NCBI GenBank assembly: GCA_035551355.1
Contig: DASZNF010000117.1
Location: 1 to 17,294 of the forward strand
Source of the DNA: DATATV01 sp035551355
GTDB lineage: Bacteria > Actinomycetota > Actinomycetes > Mycobacteriales > Pseudonocardiaceae
Reading direction: 5' to 3'
Length of the DNA: 17,294 nt
The notes under the pieces are model-generated. The model was not told where the DNA came from. It was given only the letters and a program-made list of their open reading frames with translations, and searched no databases. Made by a program: the position numbers and the translations under genes. Shown here one piece after another: positions 1 to 7,314 of this stretch. Positions within the stretch are counted from its first letter, which is position 1. Each line of letters opens with the position of its first letter.

Positions 1-1
1 C

Positions 2-838
2 GGACACGAACGCCGGGACGCGCAGACCTTCGCCGAGTGGGGCGTGGACTATCTCAAGTACGACTGGTGCTGCCCCTCGGGGACCGGCGAGGATCAGCGG
101 GCCGCTTTCACGCTGATGCGCGATGAACTCGCCGCCACCGGCCGGCCGATCGTCTACAGCATCAACCCCAACAGCGGCCGCACGGACACCCCGGGCGCCT
201 CGGCCGACTGGAGCGCGGTGGCGAACCTGTGGCGCACCACCGACAACCTCGCCGGCACCTGGAGCACCGGCCGCGACCAGCAGCCGCTGGGCGTGCTGGA
301 GGCCATCGACGCCACCGCGCCGCTGGCCGGCCGGACCGGGGCAAGCCGGTTCAACGATCCGGACATGCTCCAACTGGGCGTTCCCGCCCCGGACGGGCAC
401 CCGGAACTGTCGCCGGACGAGGCGCGAACCCACATGGGGATGTGGGCGCTGCTGGCCGCGCCGTTGGTTCTGGGGGCCGACATCCGCACACTTCCCGACT
501 CGGAGCGCGCCGTGCTGGCCCACCCTGGGATCATCGCGACCAACCAGGATCCGTTGGGCCGCCAGGCACAGCGGGTCGTGCACCACCAGGCGCACGACGT
601 CTGGGTCAAGCCACTGGTGGACGACACCATGGTGGTGGGCCTGCTCAACCGTTCCGATCAGCCGCGGCGCGTCACCGTCGACCGGTCCCGGCTGGGCCTG
701 CTGGGCGATGGCACACCGCTGACCGGTCACGAGCTGTGGACTGGTGACCGCCTGCCGATCACCGACCTCCTCAGCCAGGAGATTTCGTCCCACGGTCTCG
801 GGCTGGTCCATGTCACCGTCGCTGAGGAAGGAGCGTAG
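2..838 (+). CDS. Alpha-galactosidase, GH27 family (3' part only)
   Basis: The reading frame is open from the first bases of the window, so the gene begins upstream and only its last 278 codons are seen. GH27 enzymes hydrolyse terminal alpha-galactosyl (or related) residues by a retaining mechanism. Visible hallmarks are GHERRDAQTFAEWGVDYLKY followed by DWCC, where the Asp of YLKYD is the family nucleophile, and the NDPDMLQLG motif, whose Asp region carries the acid/base. The barrel end (MGMWALLAAPLVLGADI, then IIATNQDPLG) follows, and after it a C-terminal beta domain (WVKPL to VHVTV). Actinobacterial members are usually secreted, but the N-terminus that would show this is outside the window. 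It is separated from the downstream sugar operon by decayed genes, so a functional link is not supported. Confidence 0.93.
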   Translation, partial: GHERRDAQTFAEWGVDYLKYDWCCPSGTGEDQRAAFTLMRDELAATGRPIVYSINPNSGRTDTPGASADWSAVANLWRTTDNLAGTWSTGRDQQPLGVLEAIDATAPLAGRTGASRFNDPDMLQLGVPAPDGHPELSPDEARTHMGMWALLAAPLVLGADIRTLPDSERAVLAHPGIIATNQDPLGRQAQRVVHHQAHDVWVKPLVDDTMVVGLLNRSDQPRRVTVDRSRLGLLGDGTPLTGHELWTGDRLPITDLLSQEISSHGLGLVHVTVAEEGA

Positions 839-840
839 AT

Positions 841-859
841 CGCGTCCGGCCGGATCGCG
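841..859. terminator. Short GC inverted repeat after the alpha-galactosidase stop
   Basis: CGCGTCCGG is followed directly by CCGGATCGCG, an inverted repeat with one extra base, three bases after the stop codon. It has almost no loop and no T-run, so it is a weak terminator candidate suggested mainly by its position. Confidence 0.3.
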
Positions 860-875
860 ACGGCCGAGTCCGCGA

Positions 876-893
876 TTGTCAGACGTTTGTCAG
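876..893 (+). promoter_or_regulatory. Direct repeat TTGTCAG with 11-bp period
   Basis: TTGTCAG occurs at 876-882 and again at 887-893, exactly 11 bases apart, which is about one helical turn. Direct repeats with this period are typical binding sites of OmpR/PhoP-type response regulators, and a response-regulator gene (truncated) starts about 320 bases downstream. Autoregulation is an inference. No clear promoter hexamers were identified around it. Confidence 0.3.
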
Positions 894-963
894 GTCAGCG
901 CACCCCTGAAGTGAGACAGGATGTCGTCCGTAACGGAAGGTCATCTGGGTTGCCGGAAGGGAA

Positions 964-1204
964 ATGCGGGCGAGCATGGGCATGCTGATCCTCTGCGTGG
1001 GAAGCGTGGCGACCCCGATGGGTTTCGTGCGGTGGGCCACGCTCGCCGTGCTGGGGGCCAGTGCGGCGGCATTGGTTCTTGCCCTCACCTGGCCGCGGCG
1101 ACGTGGTGGCGGCGAACGCCGCGGTGGCGGCCGGTCACGGCCACCTCGGGTCCATCACGGTCTGGGCAGACCACTGTGGACGATCGAGACCGTGCGGACG
1201 GTGA
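964..1204 (+). pseudogene. Small membrane protein remnant, probably frameshifted
   Basis: From the ATG at 964, preceded by GGAAGGG, about 40 codons with GC-rich third positions encode a hydrophobic stretch (MLILCVGSVATP, then WATLAVLGASAAALVLALTW) that looks like one or two membrane helices. Near 1085-1095 the coding character jumps to the +1 frame. There DVVAANAAVAAGHGHLGSI reads with good codon usage up to a TGA at 1202-1204, nine bases before the response-regulator start. In the original frame the sequence continues as an Arg/Gly-rich string of poor codon usage that overlaps the next gene. A frameshifted small membrane protein co-transcribed with the regulator is the best reading. No family was recognised. 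Confidence 0.35.
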
Positions 1205-1213
1205 GGAGGACGA

Positions 1214-1390
1214 GTGGCGTCGCGGGTACGTGTCCTGCTGGTCGAGGACGACGAGCTCATCCGGCAGGCGCTCGGTATGGCGCTGGAGACCGAGGGGTTC
1301 GCGGTGTCCGGTGAGGAGGCGCTCGCGCACGGGAATCTCACCGAAGTCGATGTGGTGCTGCTCGATCTGATGCTGAACCCTTCCGGGTAA
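1214..1390 (+). pseudogene. Response regulator receiver domain, truncated by the insertion sequence
   Basis: A GTG start at 1214 with a strong ribosome binding site (GAGGAGGA at 1203-1210) opens a receiver domain. VRVLLVEDDE carries the acidic pair (Asp12, Asp13) and VVLLDLM carries the phospho-acceptor (Asp51). Only 58 codons remain where a full regulator has about 220. The last residues (NPSG) and the TAA stop lie within the left terminal repeat of the insertion sequence, so the natural gene ends near 1372. The rest of the receiver and the output domain are missing and are not found on the far side of the element. The gene cannot make a working two-component regulator. The OmpR class is suggested but cannot be proved from this fragment. 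Confidence 0.7.
1373..1390 (+). repeat. Left terminal inverted repeat of the IS
   Basis: CTGAACCCTTCCGGGTAA. Compared with the reverse complement of the right end (CTGAGCCTTTCCGGGTAA) it differs at two positions. Its final TAA serves as the premature stop codon of the interrupted response regulator. Confidence 0.75.
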
Positions 1391-1515
1391 CCAAATCTTA
1401 CTCAGCGTAACGTTCGCGTGCGACACGCCGAACCTGTTGCGATACAACAGAAAACGCAGAACCCGGTATGAAGGCGATCCTACCGAGGATTGTTTTCATA
1501 GGGGTTCTGCGCGTG

Positions 1516-2119
1516 ATGAGTGTGACATACACGTCCACCTTGCCGGCGCGGCAGCGCACCGTGGTGTCTGTGACCAGCCTGCTCGACGCCGAACGTGCCC
1601 GCCGTGGCACCCGGGCCAGGCGACGGGTGCTCACGACGTTCCAGCAGGCAGTGCTGGTACTGCGGTGGTTTCTTGACGGCACCCTCGGGCAAGCATGGCA
1701 ACCACGTCGGAAACATCCAGGTCCTCACTGCCCCGGACGGTTGGCCACTGTGGACCTCCGAGGTCCGCCCGGCCGCGAGCACGACACCACCGCACTGCGC
1801 GAGCACCAGGGAGATCCTTCCCATGCTGGCCACCTGGATCGCCGAGAACCGGCCCGCGCTGGGCGATCTGGGCTACGAAGGCGAGGACGGCACGATCACC
1901 GTGGCGTTCAAGAATTCGAAGGGTGGCCGACTCACCGACGGACAGAAGACGCACAATAAGGCCCACAACGGCAAACGCGCCGTCGGCGAGCGCGGAAACT
2001 CGCTGCTCAAGATGACATTCAAGGCGCTGCGCAACGTCAGTCTCTGCCCGTGGCGCATCGGCAAAATCGTCGCCGCCGCCCTTGTGCTCCTGCACATCGA
2101 CAACGACCGCACAACGTGA
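1516..2119 (+). pseudogene. IS5-family DDE transposase, internally deleted and frameshifted
   Basis: The N-terminus (MSVTYTSTLPARQRT, then FQQAVLVLRWFLDGT) and the C-terminus (ALGDLGYEGEDG, ERGNSLLKMTFKALR, SLCPWRIGKIVAAALVLL) are typical of actinobacterial IS5-like transposases. The Asp of GDLGYEG and the Glu of ERGNSLLK correspond to the second and third catalytic acids. The helix-turn-helix region and the part leading to the first catalytic Asp are missing: LDGT at about 1676 joins directly to the GKHGNH segment, consistent with a deletion between short similar sequences. Three frames are needed to follow the protein: frame 1 to about 1685, frame 2, a short return to frame 1 around 1768-1805 (PGREHDTTALREH), then frame 2 to the TGA at 2117-2119. 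It is not expected to be active. Confidence 0.8.
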
Positions 2120-2139
2120 TCACACAGCGCAACAGACCT

Positions 2140-2157
2140 TTACCCGGAAAGGCTCAG
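2140..2157 (-). repeat. Right terminal inverted repeat of the IS
   Basis: TTACCCGGAAAGGCTCAG, the inverted partner of 1373-1390 with 16 of 18 matches. The TCA within it (2154-2156) provides the TGA stop of the minus-strand membrane-protein pseudogene. Confidence 0.75.
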
Positions 2158-2748
2158 TAGGTAGCCGATCCGCGGGTCGAGGGCAGCTGAGATGCGAGCC
2201 AGTCCTGGGCCCGGTCCCGGCCCACGGCAGCCTTGACATAGCGGGGATTGGGCAGCCACGCGCCCAACCGTGCCCGGAGATGGCCAGCAGCACCACGTTG
2301 GCCAGACAGTCGGTGGCGATGGCGGCGCCACCGGCGATCGCCGCCGTTGGCACGTATCCCCGGGCGGTGGGCGTCTGGGCCAGCAACGACGCCAGGTAAA
2401 CACCGATGTCGAGGGCCACCCCGTATCCCGCGATCAGTGCGAAATCCCACCCGAGCGTGCTGGTGGTGCCGGCCGGAAGTGGGCCGGTCCACGAATGCCC
2501 GGCCAACTCGACGGAAACGATGGTGTGAGGTGGTAGCGCGCGGTCCAGTACGCCAGCAGTCCTCCGGTGAGCGCGGCCACCGCGAGCACGGCCGACAGGC
2601 AGGCCGCGCGGTCCGGCTCAGCGCTGGCCCAGGGCCGGTTGGTGCCCCTGGTGTCCCGTTCGGCACGGCCATCGACGATGTCATCACGATCAACCCGGGG
2701 CCGGGAGGAGCCGTTCGGTGCAGCGCTCAGCTCTCCAGATTCGCTCAT
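2154..2748 (-). pseudogene. Membrane protein gene of unknown family, two frameshifts
   Basis: On the minus strand an ATG at 2748-2746 (MSESGELSAAPNG), preceded by GGTGGGG, starts a protein with a hydrophilic N-terminus and a helix, LSAVLAVAALTGGLLAYW. Around 2522-2533 the coding sense moves to another frame (IVSVELAGHSWTGPL, then ALIAGYGVALDIGVYLASLL and two more hydrophobic segments ending ANVVLLAI). Around 2265-2285 it moves again to a frame ending LPNPRYVKAAVGRDRAQDWL and a TGA at 2156-2154. Joined, these pieces give a coherent protein of about 198 residues with three or four membrane helices. The stop codon lies inside the right repeat of the insertion sequence, so the native C-terminus may also be lost. 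Sequencing error is an alternative cause of the frameshifts. The family was not recognised. Confidence 0.45.
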
Positions 2749-2878
2749 GTTCCGTGCCCCACCAGTCGGTGACCAGGGCCGATCGACACTCCGCCACCCC
2801 GGACGGACTGCTCGACTGGGCCGAAACTGCGCAAGTTCCGTCACTCTGCCGCCGTCCGTGCGCGAATTCAGCCATTCG

Positions 2879-2906
2879 GTCACTCGCGGTGACAATTGTT
2901 GTTAAC
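2879..2906. promoter_or_regulatory. Cluster of palindromes, candidate DeoR-type operator
   Basis: Three symmetric elements sit side by side just upstream of the predicted -35 box: GTCAC-tcgcg-GTGAC (2879-2893), ACAATTGT (2892-2899) and GTTAAC (2901-2906). Their position is right for an operator controlling the repressor gene and the operon behind it. Binding by the DeoR-type protein encoded at 2951 is inferred. Confidence 0.4.
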
Positions 2907-2912
2907 TGAGCG

Positions 2913-2942
2913 TTGACACGGGTCGCCCACCAGGCTTAACGT
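2913..2942 (+). promoter_or_regulatory. Candidate promoter for the operon regulator, leaderless start
   Basis: TTGACA at 2913-2918 is a perfect -35 hexamer. A weaker -10 (TAACGT at 2937-2942, or TTAACG one base earlier) follows at 17-18 bases. The expected start of transcription, about seven bases further on, falls at or next to the ATG at 2951. There is no ribosome binding site before that ATG, so a leaderless transcript, common in actinobacteria, is likely. Confidence 0.5.
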
Positions 2943-2950
2943 CCCGGGTT

Positions 2951-3790
2951 ATGACGGAGTCCGCGCAGTTTTCGACCTATCCCGGTCATCTTGTGCAGTC
3001 AGCTGCGCAAGATCGGTCGCGTGCTGCTCGGTCGTCCGGCCGGGCCCGTTCCAGCCGGCAGGAGCGGATCGTCGTGCTCGCCCGCGAGCAGGGGTTCGCC
3101 AGCGTGGGCCGGCTCGCCGAGGAACTGGGCGTGTCCGAGTCCACGATCCGTCGGGAACTGCACGAGTTGCGGGAGCAGGGGCTGCTCAACCGCGTGTTCG
3201 GCGGCGCGCTGCCGAACAATGATGACCTCTCCTTCACCCCGCGGACCTATGCCTTCGTCGAGGAGAAGCGGCGGATCGGACACCGAGCCGCCGAACTCGT
3301 CTCGCCAGGTGACACCCTCATCCTGGAGACCGGGACGACCGTGCTGGCGGTCGCCGATGCTCTGCACACCGTCCCGAACATCGACATCGTCACCTCCTCG
3401 ATCGATGTCGTGGTGAATCTGCAGAGCGCGGCGAACGCCCGCATCGTGCTGGCCGGCGGCACCTTCGACCGGCACACCCATACCCTGCTGGGGCCGGAGA
3501 CGGAGCGGTTCTACGCGGACGCGCGGGCGGACAAGCTGTTCATCGGTGTCGGCAGCATCAGCAGCGAGGGCCTGCGCGACTCCAACATCAACGCGTTCGC
3601 GGTGAAGCGGGCAGCCATCTCGGCGGCGGCCTGTGTCATCGTGGTCGCCGACCACAGCAAGTTCGGCCGCGGGGCCCTGGCCACCGTGGCCGACTGGCAA
3701 CAGGTGGACGTGCTGGTGACCGACACCGCGGCACCGGCCAACCAACTGGCGAACATCCAGAAGTTCGACGTGCGGATCATTCGCGCCTGA
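2951..3790 (+). CDS. DeoR/GlpR-family transcriptional regulator
   Basis: A 279-residue repressor-type protein. Residues 37-85 form the DeoR winged helix (RQERIVVLAREQ, then SVGRLAEELGVSESTIRREL). Residues 120-240 form the sugar-phosphate sensing domain, with DTLILETGTTVLAVADAL around 121-138 and VVADHSKFGR around 231-240. DeoR proteins typically repress sugar catabolic operons and are released by a phosphorylated intermediate, which fits the kinases and aldolase encoded next. The first 35 residues are a Ser/Arg-rich extension without a counterpart in the core family. The ATG at 2951 is preferred because the upstream promoter would give a leaderless mRNA starting there. The gene is followed after 64 bases by the aldolase, in the same direction, and it probably regulates both itself and the operon. 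Confidence 0.92.
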   Translation: MTESAQFSTYPGHLVQSAAQDRSRAARSSGRARSSRQERIVVLAREQGFASVGRLAEELGVSESTIRRELHELREQGLLNRVFGGALPNNDDLSFTPRTYAFVEEKRRIGHRAAELVSPGDTLILETGTTVLAVADALHTVPNIDIVTSSIDVVVNLQSAANARIVLAGGTFDRHTHTLLGPETERFYADARADKLFIGVGSISSEGLRDSNINAFAVKRAAISAAACVIVVADHSKFGRGALATVADWQQVDVLVTDTAAPANQLANIQKFDVRIIRA

Positions 3791-3817
3791 CGATCGCGCG
3801 CATTCGCCATTTCATTT

Positions 3818-3831
3818 CAGGGATTCCCCTG
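3818..3831 (+). other. Small hairpin between regulator and aldolase genes
   Basis: CAGGG-ATTC-CCCTG followed by CCCTTTTCC. It is a 5-bp stem with a short C/T tract, too weak for a firm terminator. It might attenuate read-through from the regulator into the catabolic genes. Confidence 0.2.
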
Positions 3832-3854
3832 CCCTTTTCCGCGAGAGGATGAGT

Positions 3855-4478
3855 ATGTCCACTGAGGCCATTCCTGCCGGGAGTTCGCTGTCCTATGACC
3901 TCCGGCGCAACCTAACCATCTACTCGCACCGCCTCTACGAGCGACACATGGTGAGCGCGTCGGGTGGGAACATCAGCTGCCGGTTCGGGGAACACCTGCT
4001 GATCTCGCCCACAGGGGAGGCGCTGGGCGACCTGCGCCCGGAGGACTTCGTCCTGGTCGACATCGCCACCGGCGAGGTCACCGGGAACGGCAAGCCGTCA
4101 AAGGAACTTCCGCTGCACGCGGCCGTGTACCGCCGGCGCGCGGACACGCGGGTGGTCATCCATGGCCACAGCGCCTATGCGCTCGCCGCCTCCGCGCTGT
4201 TGGAACCGAACCCGGAGGACTCGCTGCCCACCTACTCCGCCGGCTACCGGGCCCGGGTGGGCAAGCTGCCGCTGCTGCCCTACTTCGACTCGGGTTCGAA
4301 GGAACTCAGCGACGGCGTGGCCGAGGGCATCGGCGACGACCGTAAGGCGGTTCTGTTGCAGAACCACGGATTCGTGGCGGCCGGCCCCACTTTCGCGGCC
4401 GCGTTCAACACGTCGGAGGAAATCCACGAGGCGGCCCTCGTCTACGTGACGACAACTGGAAAAGCCCGGTCACTCTGA
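3855..4478 (+). CDS. Class II aldolase (L-fuculose-phosphate aldolase-like)
   Basis: A 207-residue zinc-dependent aldolase of the FucA/RhaD/AraD (aldolase II/adducin) family; FucA itself is about 215 residues. These enzymes split ketose-1-phosphates into dihydroxyacetone phosphate and an aldehyde, or act as epimerases or decarboxylases on related compounds. Visible motifs are SGGNIS (36-41), SPTGEALGDL (51-60), SKELPLHAAVYRRR with catalytic Glu84, HGHSAYA with metal ligands His103 and His105, and LLQNHG with His171. The second of two in-frame ATGs is chosen: GAGAGG at 3843-3848 lies six bases before the ATG at 3855 but abuts the one at 3849. As the first structural gene after the repressor it probably catalyses the final cleavage of the pathway. 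The true substrate is unknown. Confidence 0.9.
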   Translation: MSTEAIPAGSSLSYDLRRNLTIYSHRLYERHMVSASGGNISCRFGEHLLISPTGEALGDLRPEDFVLVDIATGEVTGNGKPSKELPLHAAVYRRRADTRVVIHGHSAYALAASALLEPNPEDSLPTYSAGYRARVGKLPLLPYFDSGSKELSDGVAEGIGDDRKAVLLQNHGFVAAGPTFAAAFNTSEEIHEAALVYVTTTGKARSL

Positions 4479-4540
4479 CCGCCGGGGCGGCCGCGGGTCG
4501 CCACCGAAGGACCCCTTGTTCATTGTCGAATCGAGGAATC

Positions 4541-5740
4541 ATGCGCAGAATTATCGGCGCGAGCGCGGTACTGCTGCTCGGCCTCGCGGCGTGTTCGACC
4601 GGCGGCACCAACGCCGGCCAACGGACCGCCCTGCAGCCCGAGGACCTGAGTGACCCGTGCAGCGTCTCCAAGCAGTACGCGGCGGGCCATCCCATCATCA
4701 GCACACCGACCGCCTCGATGACCCAGGTGGGCCCGGCGACCCAGACACCGGTCGTGCTGCCGTACACCACGGTCTGTCCGGTCCCGGCCGGAGCGGTGGG
4801 CACGGCGAGCCGGACCTACACGATCGGGCTGTCCCTGCCCTTCACCAGCAACACCTGGTTCCTCGGCCTGGAGGACAGCCTCCGGCTGGAGGCCCAGCGG
4901 CATCCCAACATCCGGGTCACCGTCCTGAACGCCAACCAGGACGCGAGCGTGCAGGCGCAGAACATCAACACGTTCGTGGCCCAGGGCGTCGACGCGATCG
5001 TGGTCGATCCGTTGCAGGAGCAGGCACTCGTGCCCGCCATGACCCGGGCGAAGGCGAGCGGTATCCCGGTCGTCGACGTCGACCGGGAGGTCACCAACAG
5101 CAGCGCCTTCACCAACGCGGTGACCGGTGACTTCAGTCAGGGCCCGCGCGACCTGGCCCAGTGGGTGGCCACCCAGCTGGCCACGAAGTACGGCAAGCCG
5201 CAGGGCGTGATCGCCGAGATCCAGACCGACCTCGGCTCGGCTCCGCAACTCGCCCGCTACAGCGCGTTCAAGCAGGTCATGGACAAGCACCCGGGTGTGC
5301 AGGTGGTCGGCCTGGAAAGCGCCAACGCCGACGAGTCCCAGGCGTACAACGTGATGAAGCAGATCGCCTCGGCGAACCCCCGGATCGATGTGGTCTACGC
5401 GCAGTCCGAGGCCATGGTCATCGGCGCTTACAAGGCGATGCAGGCGATGAACCGGACGCAGGGCGTGCTGTTCGTCGGCGCCGACCTGTCCAAGGAGGGC
5501 GTGGACTACATCACCCAGGGGCAGGTTGCGGCACTCGCGCCGTGGACACCGCTGATGGGCGATGTGGCCCTGCGACTGGCTATCCGGGACATCGAGGGGC
5601 GTCCCGGGCCGAAGGTCGTCTGGCTGCCTGACCAGGCCGTGGTGACCACTGCCAACGTGTCCTCGACCGGCGTCTACGCCTACGGGCCCGTTCCGGCCGG
5701 GGCAAAGGATGTCTGGCCCATCGGAAAGCTGCCGGGATGA
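4541..5740 (+). CDS. Sugar ABC transporter substrate-binding lipoprotein (ribose/xylose type)
   Basis: A 399-residue solute receptor. Residues 1-18 (MRRIIGASAVLLLGLAAC) are a lipoprotein signal with lipobox LAAC, so Cys18 would be lipidated and the protein anchored outside the membrane. The periplasmic-binding-protein type 1 domain begins at about 93 (YTIGLSLPFTSNTWFLGL) and contains GVDAIVVDPLQEQALVPAM and GIPVVDVDREV, as in the RbsB/XylF group. Between the lipid anchor and the domain there is an unusual 70-residue Thr/Pro-rich extension containing Cys40 and Cys79. The ATG at 4541 with GAGGA just before it is preferred over an in-frame TTG at 4523, because it gives a normal signal peptide. 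The stop codon overlaps the next start (ATGA), so it is coupled to the ATPase gene. Confidence 0.92.
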   Translation: MRRIIGASAVLLLGLAACSTGGTNAGQRTALQPEDLSDPCSVSKQYAAGHPIISTPTASMTQVGPATQTPVVLPYTTVCPVPAGAVGTASRTYTIGLSLPFTSNTWFLGLEDSLRLEAQRHPNIRVTVLNANQDASVQAQNINTFVAQGVDAIVVDPLQEQALVPAMTRAKASGIPVVDVDREVTNSSAFTNAVTGDFSQGPRDLAQWVATQLATKYGKPQGVIAEIQTDLGSAPQLARYSAFKQVMDKHPGVQVVGLESANADESQAYNVMKQIASANPRIDVVYAQSEAMVIGAYKAMQAMNRTQGVLFVGADLSKEGVDYITQGQVAALAPWTPLMGDVALRLAIRDIEGRPGPKVVWLPDQAVVTTANVSSTGVYAYGPVPAGAKDVWPIGKLPG

Positions 5741-7314
5741 CCACGGCGGGCGAGGAACGGTCGGCCGGACCCGGGCGGTTTGCCCTGGGGCCGACCCTGA
5801 CCGCGGTGGAGCTGACCAAGCGGTTCCACGGAGTGCCGGCTCTGCAGGACGTGTCGCTGGAGCTGTGGCCCGGCGAGGTTCACGCGCTGGTCGGCGAGAA
5901 CGGCGCCGGCAAGAGCACGCTGATGCGCATCCTGGCCGGCGAGCACGCGGCCGACGGGGGTTCGGTGGCGATCAACGGGCGCCCGGCCCGGCTCGGCACG
6001 CCCGCGCTGGCCCGGGACCTGGGCATCGCGCTGATCCATCAGGACTCGATCCACGCGCCACATCTGTCGGTCGCGGAGAACCTGTTCCTCGGCCGGCTGC
6101 CGACCCGCGGGCTGATGCTCGACCGGACCCGGCTGTTGGCCGACGCGACCCGGACCCTGGCCCGGGTCGGCGCCGGCGACTCCATCCCGGCGCGCACGCC
6201 ATTCGGTGCGCTGTCGGTGGCCAAGCAGCAACTGGTCGACATCGCCCGCGCGCTCACCGTGGACGCCCGGGTGGTCATCATGGACGAGCCGACGGCCAGC
6301 CTGTCTGCAGCGGAAACCGAGCACCTGTACCGGATCATCGACGAGTTGCGCGCCGACGGCGTGGCGATCCTGTACTCCTCGCACCACTTGGAGGAGGTGT
6401 GCCGGCTGGCCGATCGGGCCACCGTGCTGCGTGACGGCCGGCTGACCGGGCGGGCGGTTCGGGGGGAGCTGACGCCCGCGTCGTTGACCACGTTGATGCT
6501 GGGGCGCGAACTGCCCGTGACGAGCCTGCCGGCGCAGTCGGCCGGGAACGCCACCGGCGAACTACGGCTGGACGTGCGGAAGCTGTCCGGCCCGGGGTTC
6601 GCGGCGGTGGACCTGACCGTCGCGCGCGGCGAGATCGTCGCGATCTACGGCCTGGTCGGCGCCGGCCGCACCGAGTTCCTGCACACGCTGTACGGCCTGT
6701 CCCGCGCCACGTCCGGCGAGATCCGCGTCGACGGCAGGGTGGCCCGGATCGGTCATCCCCGGCACGCGATCCGGCACGGTATGGGACTGGTGCCCGAGGA
6801 CCGCAAGGGCCTCGGTATCTTCGCCGGCCGCAGCGTCAGCGACAACCTGCTGCTGGCCGGGTATCCGGCGGTGTCCCGGGCCGGAGTCCTGTTCGGACGG
6901 CGCACCGCGCGAGCCGCGCACCAGCTGGCCACCTCGTTGCGGGTCAAGGCGGCCCGGCTGAGCATGGGCGCCGCCGGCCTGAGCGGCGGAAACCAGCAGA
7001 AGCTCGTCATCGGCCGGTGGCTGCACCGGGACAGCGACATCCTGCTGTTCGACGAGCCGACCAAGGGAATCGACGTCGGTGCGAAGGCCGATGTCTATCG
7101 ACTGATCGACGAGGCCGCCGCGACCGGCAAGAGCGTGCTGGTCGTCACTTCCGAGCCCGAGGAAGCACTCCGGCTCGGGCACCGCGTACTGGTGATGTGC
7201 CAGGGCGGCCTCGTCGCGGAGTTCACCCGGGACGAGGCGGACGAGGCATCCATCCGCGCCTGCGCGTTCGGCGCCCTGGGCAGCAAGGACACGAAGGGAC
7301 CGGCGACATCATGA
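5737..7314 (+). CDS. Sugar ABC transporter ATP-binding protein, two ABC domains (RbsA/XylG/MglA type)
   Basis: A 525-residue double ATPase of the CUT2 class. The first domain has Walker A GENGAGKST (53-61), the Q-loop region LIHQDSI (99-105), a degenerate signature LSVAKQQ (159-165) and Walker B VVIMDEPTA (179-187). The second has the altered P-loop GLVGAGRT (305-312, no Lys), PEDRKGLGIF (353-362), signature LSGGNQQKLVIGRWL (415-429) and Walker B ILLFDEPTKG (435-444). Loss of the P-loop Lys in the second half is normal for this class. It would sit on the cytoplasmic face and drive import through the permease encoded next. It overlaps its neighbours by four bases on both sides, indicating translational coupling. 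Confidence 0.95.
   Translation: MTTAGEERSAGPGRFALGPTLTAVELTKRFHGVPALQDVSLELWPGEVHALVGENGAGKSTLMRILAGEHAADGGSVAINGRPARLGTPALARDLGIALIHQDSIHAPHLSVAENLFLGRLPTRGLMLDRTRLLADATRTLARVGAGDSIPARTPFGALSVAKQQLVDIARALTVDARVVIMDEPTASLSAAETEHLYRIIDELRADGVAILYSSHHLEEVCRLADRATVLRDGRLTGRAVRGELTPASLTTLMLGRELPVTSLPAQSAGNATGELRLDVRKLSGPGFAAVDLTVARGEIVAIYGLVGAGRTEFLHTLYGLSRATSGEIRVDGRVARIGHPRHAIRHGMGLVPEDRKGLGIFAGRSVSDNLLLAGYPAVSRAGVLFGRRTARAAHQLATSLRVKAARLSMGAAGLSGGNQQKLVIGRWLHRDSDILLFDEPTKGIDVGAKADVYRLIDEAAATGKSVLVVTSEPEEALRLGHRVLVMCQGGLVAEFTRDEADEASIRACAFGALGSKDTKGPATS

Larger units (their letters stand above)
1373..2157 (+). mobile_element. Degenerate IS5-like insertion sequence
   Basis: The element is bounded by 18-bp inverted repeats that match at 16 of 18 positions (1373-1390 and 2140-2157) and encloses a DDE transposase pseudogene in the plus orientation. 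It is about 785 bp long and appears to have lost roughly 200 bp from the transposase. No matching short target duplication is visible at the two ends. The left end sits in a response-regulator gene and the right end at the 3' end of an unrelated minus-strand gene, so a rearrangement or deletion probably followed insertion. Family assignment rests on the transposase motifs. The exact outer ends may differ by a few bases. Confidence 0.75.

Noticed and set aside
3849..3854. Earlier ATG as start of the aldolase
   Set aside because: It directly abuts the GAGAGG ribosome binding site, leaving no spacing. The ATG at 3855 is spaced correctly.
4523..4540. TTG start for the binding protein
   Set aside because: It would add MSNRGI before a normal lipoprotein signal and would itself contain the GAGGA ribosome binding site.
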